NCBI GenBank assembly: GCA_017410065.1
Contig: JAFQRL010000012.1
Coordinates: forward strand, 1-64,000
Source of the DNA: Clostridia bacterium
GTDB lineage: Bacteria > Bacillota > Clostridia > Oscillospirales > CAG-272
Direction: 5' to 3'
Length of the DNA: 64,000 nucleotides
Position 1 is the stretch's first letter. Each line of letters opens with the position of its first letter. Shown here one piece after another: positions 33,885 through 42,967 of the stretch. A program made the translations under genes and the position numbers. The notes under the pieces are model-generated. The model saw nothing but the letters and a program-made list of their open reading frames with translations, was not told the DNA's origin and searched no databases.

Positions 33885-35096
33885 ATGAAAAGAACATTAT
33901 ATACTTTCTTGGTGCTGCTAATTACAATTGCCTTTGGTGCTACCCTAACATCCTGCGGTGATGAGACCTTGGATAATAACGGTACTACAAACGGCGATAC
34001 GGATAAGGGCACGAACGGCGGCGATGAGGCTACGCCGGAAGACAAACCGCTTTTTGAGATCAAGAGAGAGGGCGATGCAGTGACTTTGCTGGGTCTTACT
34101 GATAAAAGCCTTGAGGAGATCGTAATTCCGGACGGCGTTACAGTGATAGGCGACAGTGCCTTTGAGGGGTGCTCAGGGATTCGTCGAGTCGTATTTTCCG
34201 ACAGCGTCAAGACCATTGGAGCAAAAGCCTTTTCAGGCTGTATAAGTCTCAATGAGATCTCCTTGCCATCAGGCTTAGAGAGCATAGAGAAGCGCGCATT
34301 TTATAACTGCTATAATCTTTTGAGATTGGATATTCCCGATTCGGTCATCAGTATTGGTTCTTTTGCCTTCGAAAAATGCTACAACCTTGCCACAGTTTCA
34401 ATTGGCGTTGGGGTTATGGAAATCGGAGGACAGGCGTTTAACGAATGCGAGGCAATTCAAAGCGTCTACGTGAATGATCTTGCCGCCTGGTGTAATATTG
34501 AGTTCGGAGACGGTACTTCAAACCCTCTCTACTATGGATATGAGCTTTACGTGAACGGTTCTCTTGCAAAGGATATAGTAATTCCGGACGGAGTTAAAAG
34601 CTTGGCTGCATTTGTTTTCAGCTGTAAAAATATCGAAAGCATAACAGTTCCTCAAAGTGTGTCGGTAATAGGTGGGTATGCGTTTTACGGCTGCGAAGCA
34701 TTGAAGACCGTTGAGCTTGTAAACGGTCTTCAGGAGATCGGCTTTAGTGCCTTTGCGCAATGCTCGTCACTTGAGGGTATAGAAATTCCCGAGAGCGTCA
34801 GCAAGCTGGGGAATTTCGTCTTTGGTAAGTGCTATAAGCTTCAGAGGGTGATTTTGGGCGGCAACGAAGGTTCGCTTGAGGTGGGAACCTATGCGTTTGT
34901 GGGCTGTGAGGCCTTGACAGACGTTTTCGCGGGTAGATCGGTTTCCTCAATCGGCGGCTATATCTTTGAGGGGTGCAGTGCGTTAGCCGAAATAAGATAC
35001 AGCGGCACCGAATCCGAATGGGAAAGCATTACCAAGTCGCGTGATTGGAGCGGCTTGACCAAGCCAATCACTGTTAAATACAACTGCATCGAGTGA
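33885..35096 (+). CDS. BspA-type leucine-rich repeat lipoprotein
   Basis: 403 aa from the ATG at 33885 (GGGGG upstream). Lipobox LVLLITIAFGATLTSC, then a Thr/Gly/Asp-rich linker (TTNGDTDKGTNGGDEATPEDK), then about ten LRR_5 repeats (AFEGCSGIRRVVFS, AFSGCISLNEISLP, AFYNCYNLLRLDIP and so on). A WCNIEFGDGTSNPL segment interrupts the repeats, as in many BspA proteins. It lies 48 bp after the previous lipoprotein, so the two probably act together at the cell surface. Confidence 0.87.
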   Translation: MKRTLYTFLVLLITIAFGATLTSCGDETLDNNGTTNGDTDKGTNGGDEATPEDKPLFEIKREGDAVTLLGLTDKSLEEIVIPDGVTVIGDSAFEGCSGIRRVVFSDSVKTIGAKAFSGCISLNEISLPSGLESIEKRAFYNCYNLLRLDIPDSVISIGSFAFEKCYNLATVSIGVGVMEIGGQAFNECEAIQSVYVNDLAAWCNIEFGDGTSNPLYYGYELYVNGSLAKDIVIPDGVKSLAAFVFSCKNIESITVPQSVSVIGGYAFYGCEALKTVELVNGLQEIGFSAFAQCSSLEGIEIPESVSKLGNFVFGKCYKLQRVILGGNEGSLEVGTYAFVGCEALTDVFAGRSVSSIGGYIFEGCSALAEIRYSGTESEWESITKSRDWSGLTKPITVKYNCIE

Positions 35097-35162
35097 GGTT
35101 GTTAAATGTTAAAATATTGAGTGAAAAAACGGTTATGCGGAGGGAGCCGATAGCAGCTTGAG

Positions 35163-35987
35163 ATGAACGGTTTGGGCTTGTATCGGCGAAACGTAGCTAT
35201 GGGAAAATTTGACGGTATACTTATCTGCTCCGATTGGGACGGCACGCTGTATTCGGGTAGCGAGGTGCCCGAGAGGGCGCGGGAGGCTATCGGATATTTT
35301 ATGTCCGAGGGCGGTAAATTTGCTATCACAAGCGGCAGAGATTCGGCTTATATAAAGGCAAACGAGCACTATATCAAGCCGAACACCTATTGTATTTGCT
35401 ACGGCGGCAGTCTGATCGTCGACGTGGATAGCGGCGAGGTGCTCCGCAAGGGCGGACTCGGCGAGGACGTCACCGACACAGTCGATAAGATGCTTGCCTC
35501 CGACGTTGAGATCACGCGGATAAACGCCTTCACCGAGGACGGCATCAAGCATTATACCCCCGCCGAATATCACGAATTCGGCAAGGATGAAATAAGGGCA
35601 TTGCATAATTATAAAATGACCTTTAACACCGCGGACGAAGCCGAGGGCGAGCGACTTTTAAAGCTCACCGCCGACTTCCATTCAACCGAATACGTCTTCG
35701 CCAGAAGCTTTGCAAGCTACCTTGAATTATTCAATCGGGAATACACAAAGGGAAAGGCTGCAAGAGTGCTTAAGGATGCGCTGGGTGCTGGGGTGCTGGT
35801 TGGAATGGGAGATTACGAAAACGACATCACCCTGTTCTCGGACTGCGATATCTCCTTCGCCGTGGCAAATGCCGCGGACAGCCTGAAGCAAGTTGCAACC
35901 TACGTCACGGAGGCGACCGTCTCCGACTCCGCCGCCGCAGAGATAATAGAGCGGCTTGAAGGGCTGCGCCTTGCGGGGAAAATATAA
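35163..35987 (+). CDS. HAD-superfamily (Cof/IIB type) phosphatase
   Basis: 274 aa if started at 35163. An ATG at 35199 (MGKFDGIL) is equally possible, since neither has a well-spaced ribosome binding site (GGAGGG is 18 bp before 35163). Motif I SDWDGTL carries the nucleophile and acid aspartates, motif II is ITSGRD, and the C-terminal GMGDYENDITLF is motif IV. A cap domain of type IIB lies between. Such enzymes dephosphorylate sugar phosphates or related metabolites; the substrate is unknown. Confidence 0.85.
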   Translation: MNGLGLYRRNVAMGKFDGILICSDWDGTLYSGSEVPERAREAIGYFMSEGGKFAITSGRDSAYIKANEHYIKPNTYCICYGGSLIVDVDSGEVLRKGGLGEDVTDTVDKMLASDVEITRINAFTEDGIKHYTPAEYHEFGKDEIRALHNYKMTFNTADEAEGERLLKLTADFHSTEYVFARSFASYLELFNREYTKGKAARVLKDALGAGVLVGMGDYENDITLFSDCDISFAVANAADSLKQVATYVTEATVSDSAAAEIIERLEGLRLAGKI

Positions 35988-36001
35988 TTTTTTCAAAATA
36001 A

Positions 36002-36043
36002 AAACATCGGATCTTGGCACGGAGCCTTGACCCGATGTTTTTT
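36002..36043. terminator. Bidirectional terminator between HAD gene and Na/Pi transporter
   Basis: AAACATCGG (36002-36010) and CCGATGTTT (36032-36040) with T- and A-runs outside. Confidence 0.78.
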
Positions 36044-36108
36044 ACGCCCGCTGTTTTCAGGACTTGACGCTTTTTGGTCTTTTCGGTATTACCTAATATA
36101 AAAGACCC

Positions 36109-37794
36109 TTAATGCTCGCTGTTTTCAGAGCCCGTGGGGTTCACGATACTGAAGCCCACGTTTACAAGATGGTCGGCAACTCTCTCAAGTCCCGAGACCA
36201 CCGAGGAATAATAGGGGCTGACGTCAACGTTGCAGTTGCCCTCGGCAAGCCTTGCAAAGTGGCTGGCGATAAGCTCCTTTTTCTTACTGTCCACCTGCTC
36301 CTCAAGCCCGAGAAGGCGCGGAAGCTCGTCCTTGTTGAGATTTTCAAAGGCGTCCCTGGCAAGATCGAACATTTGCATAATACCGCCTCGCATTGAGGTT
36401 ATCTCGCCGCGAGCCTTTTCGGAAAAGGCGATCTTCTTTTCGATCATCTCAATTCCGATCTCGTGGAAATTCTCCGCGTGGTCGCCGATTCGCTCAAGGT
36501 CGTTTAGCACGTGGAAGTATGAGCCGATCTTCACCTCGTCGCTATGCTCAACGCCTGCGGAAAGATTGATAAGAAACTTGGTGAGCGCGCCATTTGTGAA
36601 GTCGATTATCTCCTCGTTTTCTCTTATCAGCTCATCGTGCTCGGAGGAGCCTGTGTCCATTGCAACGAAGGAGCATTTTATGTTCTCCTCAACGAGAGAG
36701 AGCATATAGTCCATCTCCTTTTTGACCTGCATAAGAGCAACGGGAGGCATAGTGAGAAGTCTCTCGTCCACGTATTTAAGGGTGAGCTGCTCGCGCTCGG
36801 GTCTCTTATCCTTGATAACGAGGCAGGAATACTTAACGAGAAGCCCCGCGAAGGGAAGAAGGAGAGCGGTGGTGGTCACGTTGAAGATAACGTGGAAGAA
36901 AGAAACTCTCATCTGGAGCGACATCGGGTCGCCGCCGGGGAACATAGAAATGAGAAGATTTATCATCGGCTCCTTGAATATCCAGATTATTGCCGTGAAA
37001 ATCACCGTGCCTATAAGGTTGAAGGTGAAGTGGATAAGCGCAACTCGCTTGGAATTCGCATTCGCACCAACCGAAGCCAGCAGGGCTGTAACGCAAGTAC
37101 CGATATTAGCACCGAGCACGATAAAGAGCGCAAGCTCAAGAGGCATAACTCCTGTGCCGACCATCGTGATAACGACACCCGTTGCGGCAGAGGAGCTCTG
37201 AATAAGAGCGGTGAACACAATGCCAACAAGAATAAGCAGGAGAGGGAAGTCTATCACGGAGAAAATACCCGTGAACATATCCTCAACGAGAGGATTTCCG
37301 AAAGCACTTTCGCTGCTCATAACCTCAAGACCGACGAATATCAAGCCGAGACCCGAGAAAAGCGAGCCGCAAAGCTTTATCTTTTCCTTCTTGGAAAAGC
37401 CCATCATCACGCCTGCAAAGGCGAGAAGATACATCGCCATATTGAAGTAATCGTTCTTAAGTGCCACAAGCACGCCCGTGACAGTCGTACCGATGTTGGC
37501 ACCCATTATGATCGGGGTCGCCTGCATAAGGGTCATAACGCCTGCGTTAACAAGACCGATGACCATAACCGAGGTGGCAGAGGAGCTTTGAATAATTGCC
37601 GTCACTCCCGCACCGATGCCTACTCCCGAAAAACGGTTGTTGCTGATTTTTTCAAGCAGTCTTTTCATACCGCCGCCCGCACTCTTTTCAAGAGCATCGC
37701 CGAGGAAATTCATACCGACGATGAATACTCCAACGCCTGCAAGCAGCCAAATAAGACTTGAAAAAAGCTGTACTACCTGATCACCCGATAACAT
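36109..37794 (-). CDS. Na+/phosphate cotransporter family protein with PhoU-like tail
   Basis: 561 aa from the ATG at 37794 (GAAGGAG upstream). The membrane part (about 1-310) has two inverted halves with the QSSSATSVM and QSSSAATGV motifs and GANIGTTVTG / GANIGTCVTA, diagnostic of the NptA/YjbB family. The cytosolic C-terminus (about 340-561) is helical and PhoU-like (ERIGDHAENFHEIG, LERVADHLVNVG). It moves phosphate (or another anion) with sodium. It is a single gene; the next upstream gene lies 140 bp away behind a terminator. Confidence 0.9.
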   Translation of the reverse strand: MLSGDQVVQLFSSLIWLLAGVGVFIVGMNFLGDALEKSAGGGMKRLLEKISNNRFSGVGIGAGVTAIIQSSSATSVMVIGLVNAGVMTLMQATPIIMGANIGTTVTGVLVALKNDYFNMAMYLLAFAGVMMGFSKKEKIKLCGSLFSGLGLIFVGLEVMSSESAFGNPLVEDMFTGIFSVIDFPLLLILVGIVFTALIQSSSAATGVVITMVGTGVMPLELALFIVLGANIGTCVTALLASVGANANSKRVALIHFTFNLIGTVIFTAIIWIFKEPMINLLISMFPGGDPMSLQMRVSFFHVIFNVTTTALLLPFAGLLVKYSCLVIKDKRPEREQLTLKYVDERLLTMPPVALMQVKKEMDYMLSLVEENIKCSFVAMDTGSSEHDELIRENEEIIDFTNGALTKFLINLSAGVEHSDEVKIGSYFHVLNDLERIGDHAENFHEIGIEMIEKKIAFSEKARGEITSMRGGIMQMFDLARDAFENLNKDELPRLLGLEEQVDSKKKELIASHFARLAEGNCNVDVSPYYSSVVSGLERVADHLVNVGFSIVNPTGSENSEH

Positions 37795-37882
37795 AATTTC
37801 TCCTTCAAAAATAAATAAAATACCGTTAAATATAATACCATAAAATAAGCAAAGATTCAGCAAAGATAAACAAAACCGAAAA

Positions 37883-37924
37883 AACGGCGGAATATGTAAA
37901 CAAAAAATTACAAAATCCGCCGTT
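37883..37924 (-). terminator. Terminator of the four-gene glycosidase operon, with TGTAA-N8-TTACA in its loop
   Basis: AACGGCGGA (37883-37891) and TCCGCCGTT (37916-37924), with TTTTTT following on the minus strand. The loop contains TGTAAACAAAAAATTACA (37895-37912), a perfect copy of the dispersed palindromic motif. Confidence 0.82.
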
Positions 37925-37934
37925 CTCGAATTGA

Positions 37935-40325
37935 TTATTTCATTTTTTCAATATAAACCTCGCCGAGCTTCAAGGGAGACAATCTCTTCTCAAAGACAGT
38001 CATTCTGGGGATATATCCGCCGACCTCTGCGGCAGGGAAGGATTCGTTGATGCTCCTTCTTGCCACAGCCTCGTTTGCCGCAGTGTTGGAAACCGCTACG
38101 GTGATCTTGCCCTGGGACTTAAGAAGCTCTGTGGGAATATACGCATACATAGGTCTCATTCCAACGTTGCAGGCGTATTCGCCGTCAAGGTATACCGCCG
38201 CGCTTGTAGAGGTGTTTTCGAAGCGAATACGGAACCTCTCGCCCGCCTCGGGCTTCTTGCAAAGCTCATAATCAGCCTCGTAGTAAACGGTGCCCGAGAA
38301 GTCGTCGCCAACGGGAGCCTCGCCCATATAGCTTTCATTCTTTATGCCGTGATAGCCGATCATATATCTATCGTAGGATACAGGCTTGAAGCCCGAAAGC
38401 TTCGCCGAGCAGCAAACCTCCTCGGAGTCGGTCTCGTACTCCTTATCGGTGAGAAGGAACACCGCGATCTCTCCTGCGGGAAGAGCGGATATCGCGCCGT
38501 CGCTTCTTGTCATATCACCTGTGAGAGGGTCTATGCGATAGATATTCTCACCGCCCGAAAGGGTGAGTGCCTCGCTTGCAGGCTCAATTCCCTCGTTAAA
38601 GATAAACCAAAGTCTGCCATCGTCAAGCCGTCTTGTCATTACCTTAAGATAGGAATTATCAAAGGTGTAAGCAGGCTTGCCCTCTCCGAGATAGGGTGCG
38701 ATCTTCGCCTTCACGTCCTCGGGCATATATCTGCAAGCCGAAACCGCGAAGTGCTTATAAATTGCGTCGCCAAGCTTCAAGCCGTCGCCTGTGTCAACAG
38801 CGTCTCTTATGCCTCTGTCGTCGATAATATCGAAGGGAATATTCCTTTCCTCAAGAGAGGTGCCCAGCTTTTTGAAGGCGTAGCTTGCATCGTCAAGAGT
38901 ATCGGGCGACGCGCCGAAATCGTCGCAGGGAAGATAAAGTGCCGTGTCTCCCTCGGCATAGCCGAGACGGAGAAGATAAGAAAGCCTTGCATAATATTCG
39001 TTGATATGCTTAAGGTTATCAAAGCCTGGCTTCTCGGGGCAGAAGCCCGGGCGCATCGCAAGCGCCGAGCATCTTGATTTTCCGTAGGGGAGAGTGAGGA
39101 AGTTAAAAACGTTGATGCCGCGGATAGCCTGGAAGTTTGCCGCAAATCTCATCTCGTCGGGAGTGACGCCGTCGCCGTAGATGGAGAAGGTCTCGGTGAG
39201 CGCAAGGTTTCTGCCCTCCTGGCGTGCCGCAGAGGGTGCAAGACGGGGGAAGAATGCCATTCCGAGAGTCTCGTCGTCAACGGGAGCTCTGCCGCCATAG
39301 GGGTACCTTATCTGCTCCCAGATAACGTCAATTCCGGGGACGTGGAAGTTGCGCAGACCGTCCATCAAGCTCCAATAGCCCTTAACCGTGCCGCCAAAGG
39401 GACGGTTATCTATATCAAGATGACCCGAATAGTAAACGCCGTTTGCCTCGCACCAATCGTGGATAGGAGCAAAGGTGTTCTCGCGGAAGAGCTTTCCGAG
39501 GAGAATATTGTGGTCGGCTCTCGCGCGCCGCTCCGCCTCGGTCTCAACCTGTGCGCCGTCATCGTTGATAACGTAGAGATAGTCGCGAAGATCGTAGCCG
39601 AACTCCTTTTCAAAGAGCTCGAATTCGTTATCCGCAATGGATTCTCTCATAAGGCCGGGCTCGTCTGTGAAGAATAGCGGAATCGTGCCGCCAAAAAGAT
39701 CGCCCACTCTCTTTTTGTATTCCTCGTAGGTATTGTTCAGGAAGGTGTCCGTTACCGAGCGGTTTGTGTAGTCCACACGGCAATTCCTCAGCACCCTCTC
39801 CTCAACGTAATACGCCGTGAGAGTGCAGTCGCGTGAGGTTATATAATCGTCGGGAAGTCTCTTTTTGCCGCAGAACAGCGCAACGAATTTATCGCTCGTG
39901 GGATAAAAACGCTTGTCGGCGATAAGGCTGACCTCCTCCTTCCGAAGGAACTTCAGCTTTGCGTTCGGATTCTGACGCAGAGTGTTTGCGCAAGCGCCGC
40001 CCGAGGGCCAGCCGCCCTCGTCGTATATCCAGGGCTTGATGCCCATAGCCACGCATTTGCGTATCGCGTATTCGATAAGCTCCCAGAATTCCTCGGTGAG
40101 ATATTCCGGGTCCATAAAGGTCCTGAGCGTGTCGGGGCCGTAATCCTTGGGCATCGGAAGTATATAAAGCGATTTGATGCCCGCCTTCACAAAGCCCTCA
40201 AGCCGCTTGTCTATTCCTTCCTTGGTGACAGGCTCGTTCCAAAGCCAGGAATATGCAACGTTACATTCAAGCGGAGGATTTTTCATAGCCTCCCTGCTGA
40301 ACTGTGCACCGGGTCTGATATTCAT
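37935..40325 (-). CDS. GH106-like glycoside hydrolase (paralogue D of four)
   Basis: 796 aa, no signal peptide. N-terminal YSWLWNEPVTKEGIDKRLEGFVKAGI and IYDEGGWPSGG (102-110) resemble the opening of GH106 alpha-L-rhamnosidases; a conserved FTDEPGL (E222) and IDVIWEQIRYPYGGR are further candidate active-site segments kept in all four paralogues. The C-terminal 150 residues look like a carbohydrate-binding beta-sandwich (FENTSTSAAVYLDGEYACNVGMRPM). Family assignment is moderate; substrate uncertain, probably a rhamnose-like or other deoxysugar glycoside imported into the cell. Last gene of the operon. Its 110-390 region is closest to paralogue A, but its N-terminus is closest to paralogue C. 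Confidence 0.75.
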   Translation of the reverse strand: MNIRPGAQFSREAMKNPPLECNVAYSWLWNEPVTKEGIDKRLEGFVKAGIKSLYILPMPKDYGPDTLRTFMDPEYLTEEFWELIEYAIRKCVAMGIKPWIYDEGGWPSGGACANTLRQNPNAKLKFLRKEEVSLIADKRFYPTSDKFVALFCGKKRLPDDYITSRDCTLTAYYVEERVLRNCRVDYTNRSVTDTFLNNTYEEYKKRVGDLFGGTIPLFFTDEPGLMRESIADNEFELFEKEFGYDLRDYLYVINDDGAQVETEAERRARADHNILLGKLFRENTFAPIHDWCEANGVYYSGHLDIDNRPFGGTVKGYWSLMDGLRNFHVPGIDVIWEQIRYPYGGRAPVDDETLGMAFFPRLAPSAARQEGRNLALTETFSIYGDGVTPDEMRFAANFQAIRGINVFNFLTLPYGKSRCSALAMRPGFCPEKPGFDNLKHINEYYARLSYLLRLGYAEGDTALYLPCDDFGASPDTLDDASYAFKKLGTSLEERNIPFDIIDDRGIRDAVDTGDGLKLGDAIYKHFAVSACRYMPEDVKAKIAPYLGEGKPAYTFDNSYLKVMTRRLDDGRLWFIFNEGIEPASEALTLSGGENIYRIDPLTGDMTRSDGAISALPAGEIAVFLLTDKEYETDSEEVCCSAKLSGFKPVSYDRYMIGYHGIKNESYMGEAPVGDDFSGTVYYEADYELCKKPEAGERFRIRFENTSTSAAVYLDGEYACNVGMRPMYAYIPTELLKSQGKITVAVSNTAANEAVARRSINESFPAAEVGGYIPRMTVFEKRLSPLKLGEVYIEKMK

Positions 40326-40375
40326 AATGTTTTCCTTTCAAGACGTATTCCGCAACACGGGTTATACGTTTTTTT

Positions 40376-40443
40376 ATTTTAATATAAAGGGTACTGCCCC
40401 TATTTTAACATAAAGGGGCCCGTCTTTATTTTAACATAAAGGG
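40376..40443. repeat. Three direct repeats, 26-bp period, upstream of paralogue D
   Basis: ATTTTAAYATAAAGGG at 40376, 40402 and 40428: identical except one base, with exact 26-bp spacing (about 2.5 helical turns), in the gap upstream of the last glycosidase gene. Possible tandem binding sites for an activator, or a processing element. There are only three units, so it is not a CRISPR. Confidence 0.7.
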
Positions 40444-40497
40444 TATCGCCACGGAAGACAATTTATTCCGCAAAATCTGTACTATCTTCCGTTAAAG

Positions 40498-42879
40498 TTA
40501 GATAAGCCGCTCGATCTTGATCTTGCCAATCTTCAAGGGATGACGCCTTGCCTCAAATATACGGGTCCTATCCTGATATAATCCGACCTCTGCCTTGGGG
40601 TGAGAATTGATTATATCATCCTTCGCAAGGATCTCGTTTGCCGCCGTGTTTGCAACAACGACGCTGACCTTGCCGTTCTTCGAGAGTTCAGCTCCCGAAA
40701 CCGTCACCGCCATAGGAGACATACCGAGAGGATGCTCCTCGCCGCCGAGAGTGACTCTTGCGGTAACGCCGAAGCCCTCAAGGGTAACGAGGTATGTGTC
40801 GGTCGCACAGGGCTCCTCGGCGAGGGTATATTCGCCCTCAAGAGTGATCTCTCCCGAGAAGTCTCTGTCTACCTTGGGCATACCGTAGCCGTATTCGTTG
40901 GTAAGACCGTCGTAGGTGATAACGAAGCGGTTATAGGAGAGGGGCTTCAGCTCGCTGATCTCGGCAACAAGCTCTTTGCCCGAGGGGAGAGTGTCGATCA
41001 CGTCGTCGGTCACGTAATATACCGCAATGTCACCACAGGTGAGAGTCAGCTCGCAGTCGGTGTCAATATATGCGTCGCCGTTTGCAAGGTCGATGCGATA
41101 GATATTCTTTCCTCCCGAAAGAGTGAGCTTCTCGCTGACGGTGGGCTCGCCCTCGTTGAATACGAACCAAAGCCTTCCCGAATCAAGAAGTCTTGTGTAA
41201 ACGCGGAGCTTGTCGTTTTTGAAGGTATACGTAGGCTCGCCCGCGCCAAGGTAAGGCGCGATCTTCGCCTTCACGTCCTCGGGCATATACTTATTTGCGG
41301 GCACCACGATATGGCGGTAGACCGCATCGCCGAGCTTAAGTCCGCCGTCGCAAATAACAGCCTCTCTTATGCCCTTGTCGTCAATAATATCAAAGGAAAT
41401 ATTCTTCTCTTCAAGCTCAACTCCCGCCGCTCTGAAGGATTCAACGGCCGCCGCGGATATCTCCTCACTCGCCATATAGTCGGTGCAGGGGTGATAGAGA
41501 GCCGTGTCTCCCTCGGCATAGCCGAGACGGAGCAGATACGCAAGCCTTGCGTAATACTTGTTGATATGAGCGAGGCTTCCAAAGCCGGGCTTTTCGGGGC
41601 AGAAGGCGGGGCGCATCATAAGTGCCGAGCATCTTGTCTTGCCGTAGGGAAGGGTGAGGAAGTTGAAAACGTTGATGCCTCTCACCGCCTGATAGTTTGA
41701 GGCGTACCTCATCTCGTCGGGAGAAATGCCGTCGCCGTAGATGGAATAGGTCTCTGTGAGAGCAAGATTTCGCTTCATCTGTCTTGCCGCCGAGGTGGCG
41801 ATCCTCGTGAAGAAGGGCATCCTTTCGGTCTCCTCCTCGTCCACAGGCTGTCTGCCGCCGTAGGGCCATCTTATCTGCTCCCAGATAACGTCGATACCGG
41901 GGATCTGCATCGTTCTCAGAACGTCAACAACGCTTGCATAGCCGTTTCTGCAAGCATCGGGATAGTTGTCCGCCATAACGTGACCCGAATATGCTATTCC
42001 GTTCTTCTCGCACCACTCGGAGAGCTTAACGAAGGTGTTCTTATAGAACAGCTCGCCCGTGTAGGTAAAGTAGTCTATTCTTGCCTGATTTTCCTTCTCG
42101 GTATTGCATACGCCGTTATCGGGAATGACGTAGATGTAGTCGCACAGATCGTAGCCGTATTTTTCGATAAAGCCCTCGAAAAGCCCCTTGGGGAGGGTAT
42201 ATCTTGCAAGTCCGGGCTCGTCGGTGAAGAAGAGGGGAACAGTGTTGCCGAAAAGATCGCCGACAATGCTCTTATAGCCCTCGTAGGTGTTATTTATAAA
42301 GGTTTCCGTAACCTTTTCATCGGTAAAGTCGATAAAATAGGGAATGTGCGGTGTTCTGTTGATATAGAACTCCTTAACCGTTATATCCTTATCCGCACAG
42401 AAGCCCTCGTAAATTCTCGTTTTGCCGTCGAATGCGCTGATAAGATCCTCGCAAGGGATGTATTTTTCGCCTGCCATAAGAGTTATCTCTCTGTCTGCAA
42501 GCTTGAGTGCGGGTGCATCGGGATACTGCATTTCGGTCCTTCTTCCCGCCGCACCCGAGGGCCAACCGCCCTCGTCGTAGATCCAGGGCTTGATGCCAAG
42601 CTCAACGCACTTGCGCATAGCGTAATTAACTATATCCCAGAATTCCTTCGTGAGATACTCGGGAGAGAGGAAGGTGCGGAGCGTTTCGGGCCTGAAATCC
42701 TTGGGGAGAGGGAGTATGTAAAGCGACCTTATGCCCGCCTTAACAAAGCCCTCAAGTCTCTCGTCAATACCCTCGCGGGTGACGGGCTCGTTCCAGAGCC
42801 AGGAATATGTTACCTCACATTCAAGGGGAGGATTCTTAAGTAGCTTCTGATCAAATTTTTGTCCGGGTAAAATGTTCAT
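40498..42879 (-). CDS. GH106-like glycoside hydrolase (paralogue C of four)
   Basis: 793 aa, ribosome binding site AAGGAG. Same architecture as its neighbours: YSWLWNEPVTREGIDERLEGF, IYDEGGWPSGA, FTDEPGLAR, VIWEQIRWPYGGR and a C-terminal sandwich domain. A distinguishing GAAGRR replaces GACANT after the DEGGWPSG motif, suggesting a different subsite. Predicted cytosolic exo-glycosidase. In an operon with the other three paralogues, 88 bp after paralogue B; a TGTAA-N8-TTACA motif sits upstream at 42912. Confidence 0.75.
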   Translation of the reverse strand: MNILPGQKFDQKLLKNPPLECEVTYSWLWNEPVTREGIDERLEGFVKAGIRSLYILPLPKDFRPETLRTFLSPEYLTKEFWDIVNYAMRKCVELGIKPWIYDEGGWPSGAAGRRTEMQYPDAPALKLADREITLMAGEKYIPCEDLISAFDGKTRIYEGFCADKDITVKEFYINRTPHIPYFIDFTDEKVTETFINNTYEGYKSIVGDLFGNTVPLFFTDEPGLARYTLPKGLFEGFIEKYGYDLCDYIYVIPDNGVCNTEKENQARIDYFTYTGELFYKNTFVKLSEWCEKNGIAYSGHVMADNYPDACRNGYASVVDVLRTMQIPGIDVIWEQIRWPYGGRQPVDEEETERMPFFTRIATSAARQMKRNLALTETYSIYGDGISPDEMRYASNYQAVRGINVFNFLTLPYGKTRCSALMMRPAFCPEKPGFGSLAHINKYYARLAYLLRLGYAEGDTALYHPCTDYMASEEISAAAVESFRAAGVELEEKNISFDIIDDKGIREAVICDGGLKLGDAVYRHIVVPANKYMPEDVKAKIAPYLGAGEPTYTFKNDKLRVYTRLLDSGRLWFVFNEGEPTVSEKLTLSGGKNIYRIDLANGDAYIDTDCELTLTCGDIAVYYVTDDVIDTLPSGKELVAEISELKPLSYNRFVITYDGLTNEYGYGMPKVDRDFSGEITLEGEYTLAEEPCATDTYLVTLEGFGVTARVTLGGEEHPLGMSPMAVTVSGAELSKNGKVSVVVANTAANEILAKDDIINSHPKAEVGLYQDRTRIFEARRHPLKIGKIKIERLI

Positions 42880-42911
42880 TTTCTGTCTCCTTTTTCTGAA
42901 TAAACATATTT

Positions 42912-42929
42912 TGTAAACAAATAATTACA
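42912..42929. promoter_or_regulatory. Dispersed palindrome TGTAA-N8-TTACA (upstream of paralogue C)
   Basis: TGTAAACAAATAATTACA, perfect dyad ends, 33 bp upstream of the paralogue C start codon. Candidate operator or internal promoter control site. Confidence 0.45.
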
Positions 42930-42967
42930 TTTTCTGCGTTTTATACCTTGCCGCCCTGGTCGGGATA

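Noticed and set aside
36544..37761. 405-codon rightward frame opposite the Na/phosphate cotransporter
   Set aside because: Shadow frame: extremely rich in His/Arg/Asn, no domain, no ribosome binding site, fully covered by a well-supported gene on the other strand.
40376..40443. Short CRISPR array
   Set aside because: Three 16-bp units with 10-bp gaps, no cas genes, units far too short and gaps not spacer-like.
40600..41700. 366-codon rightward frame opposite a GH106-like gene (and similar long frames opposite the other three)
   Set aside because: Long antisense frames arise here from the codon bias of the paralogous glycosidases; the same shadow appears at equivalent positions in each copy.
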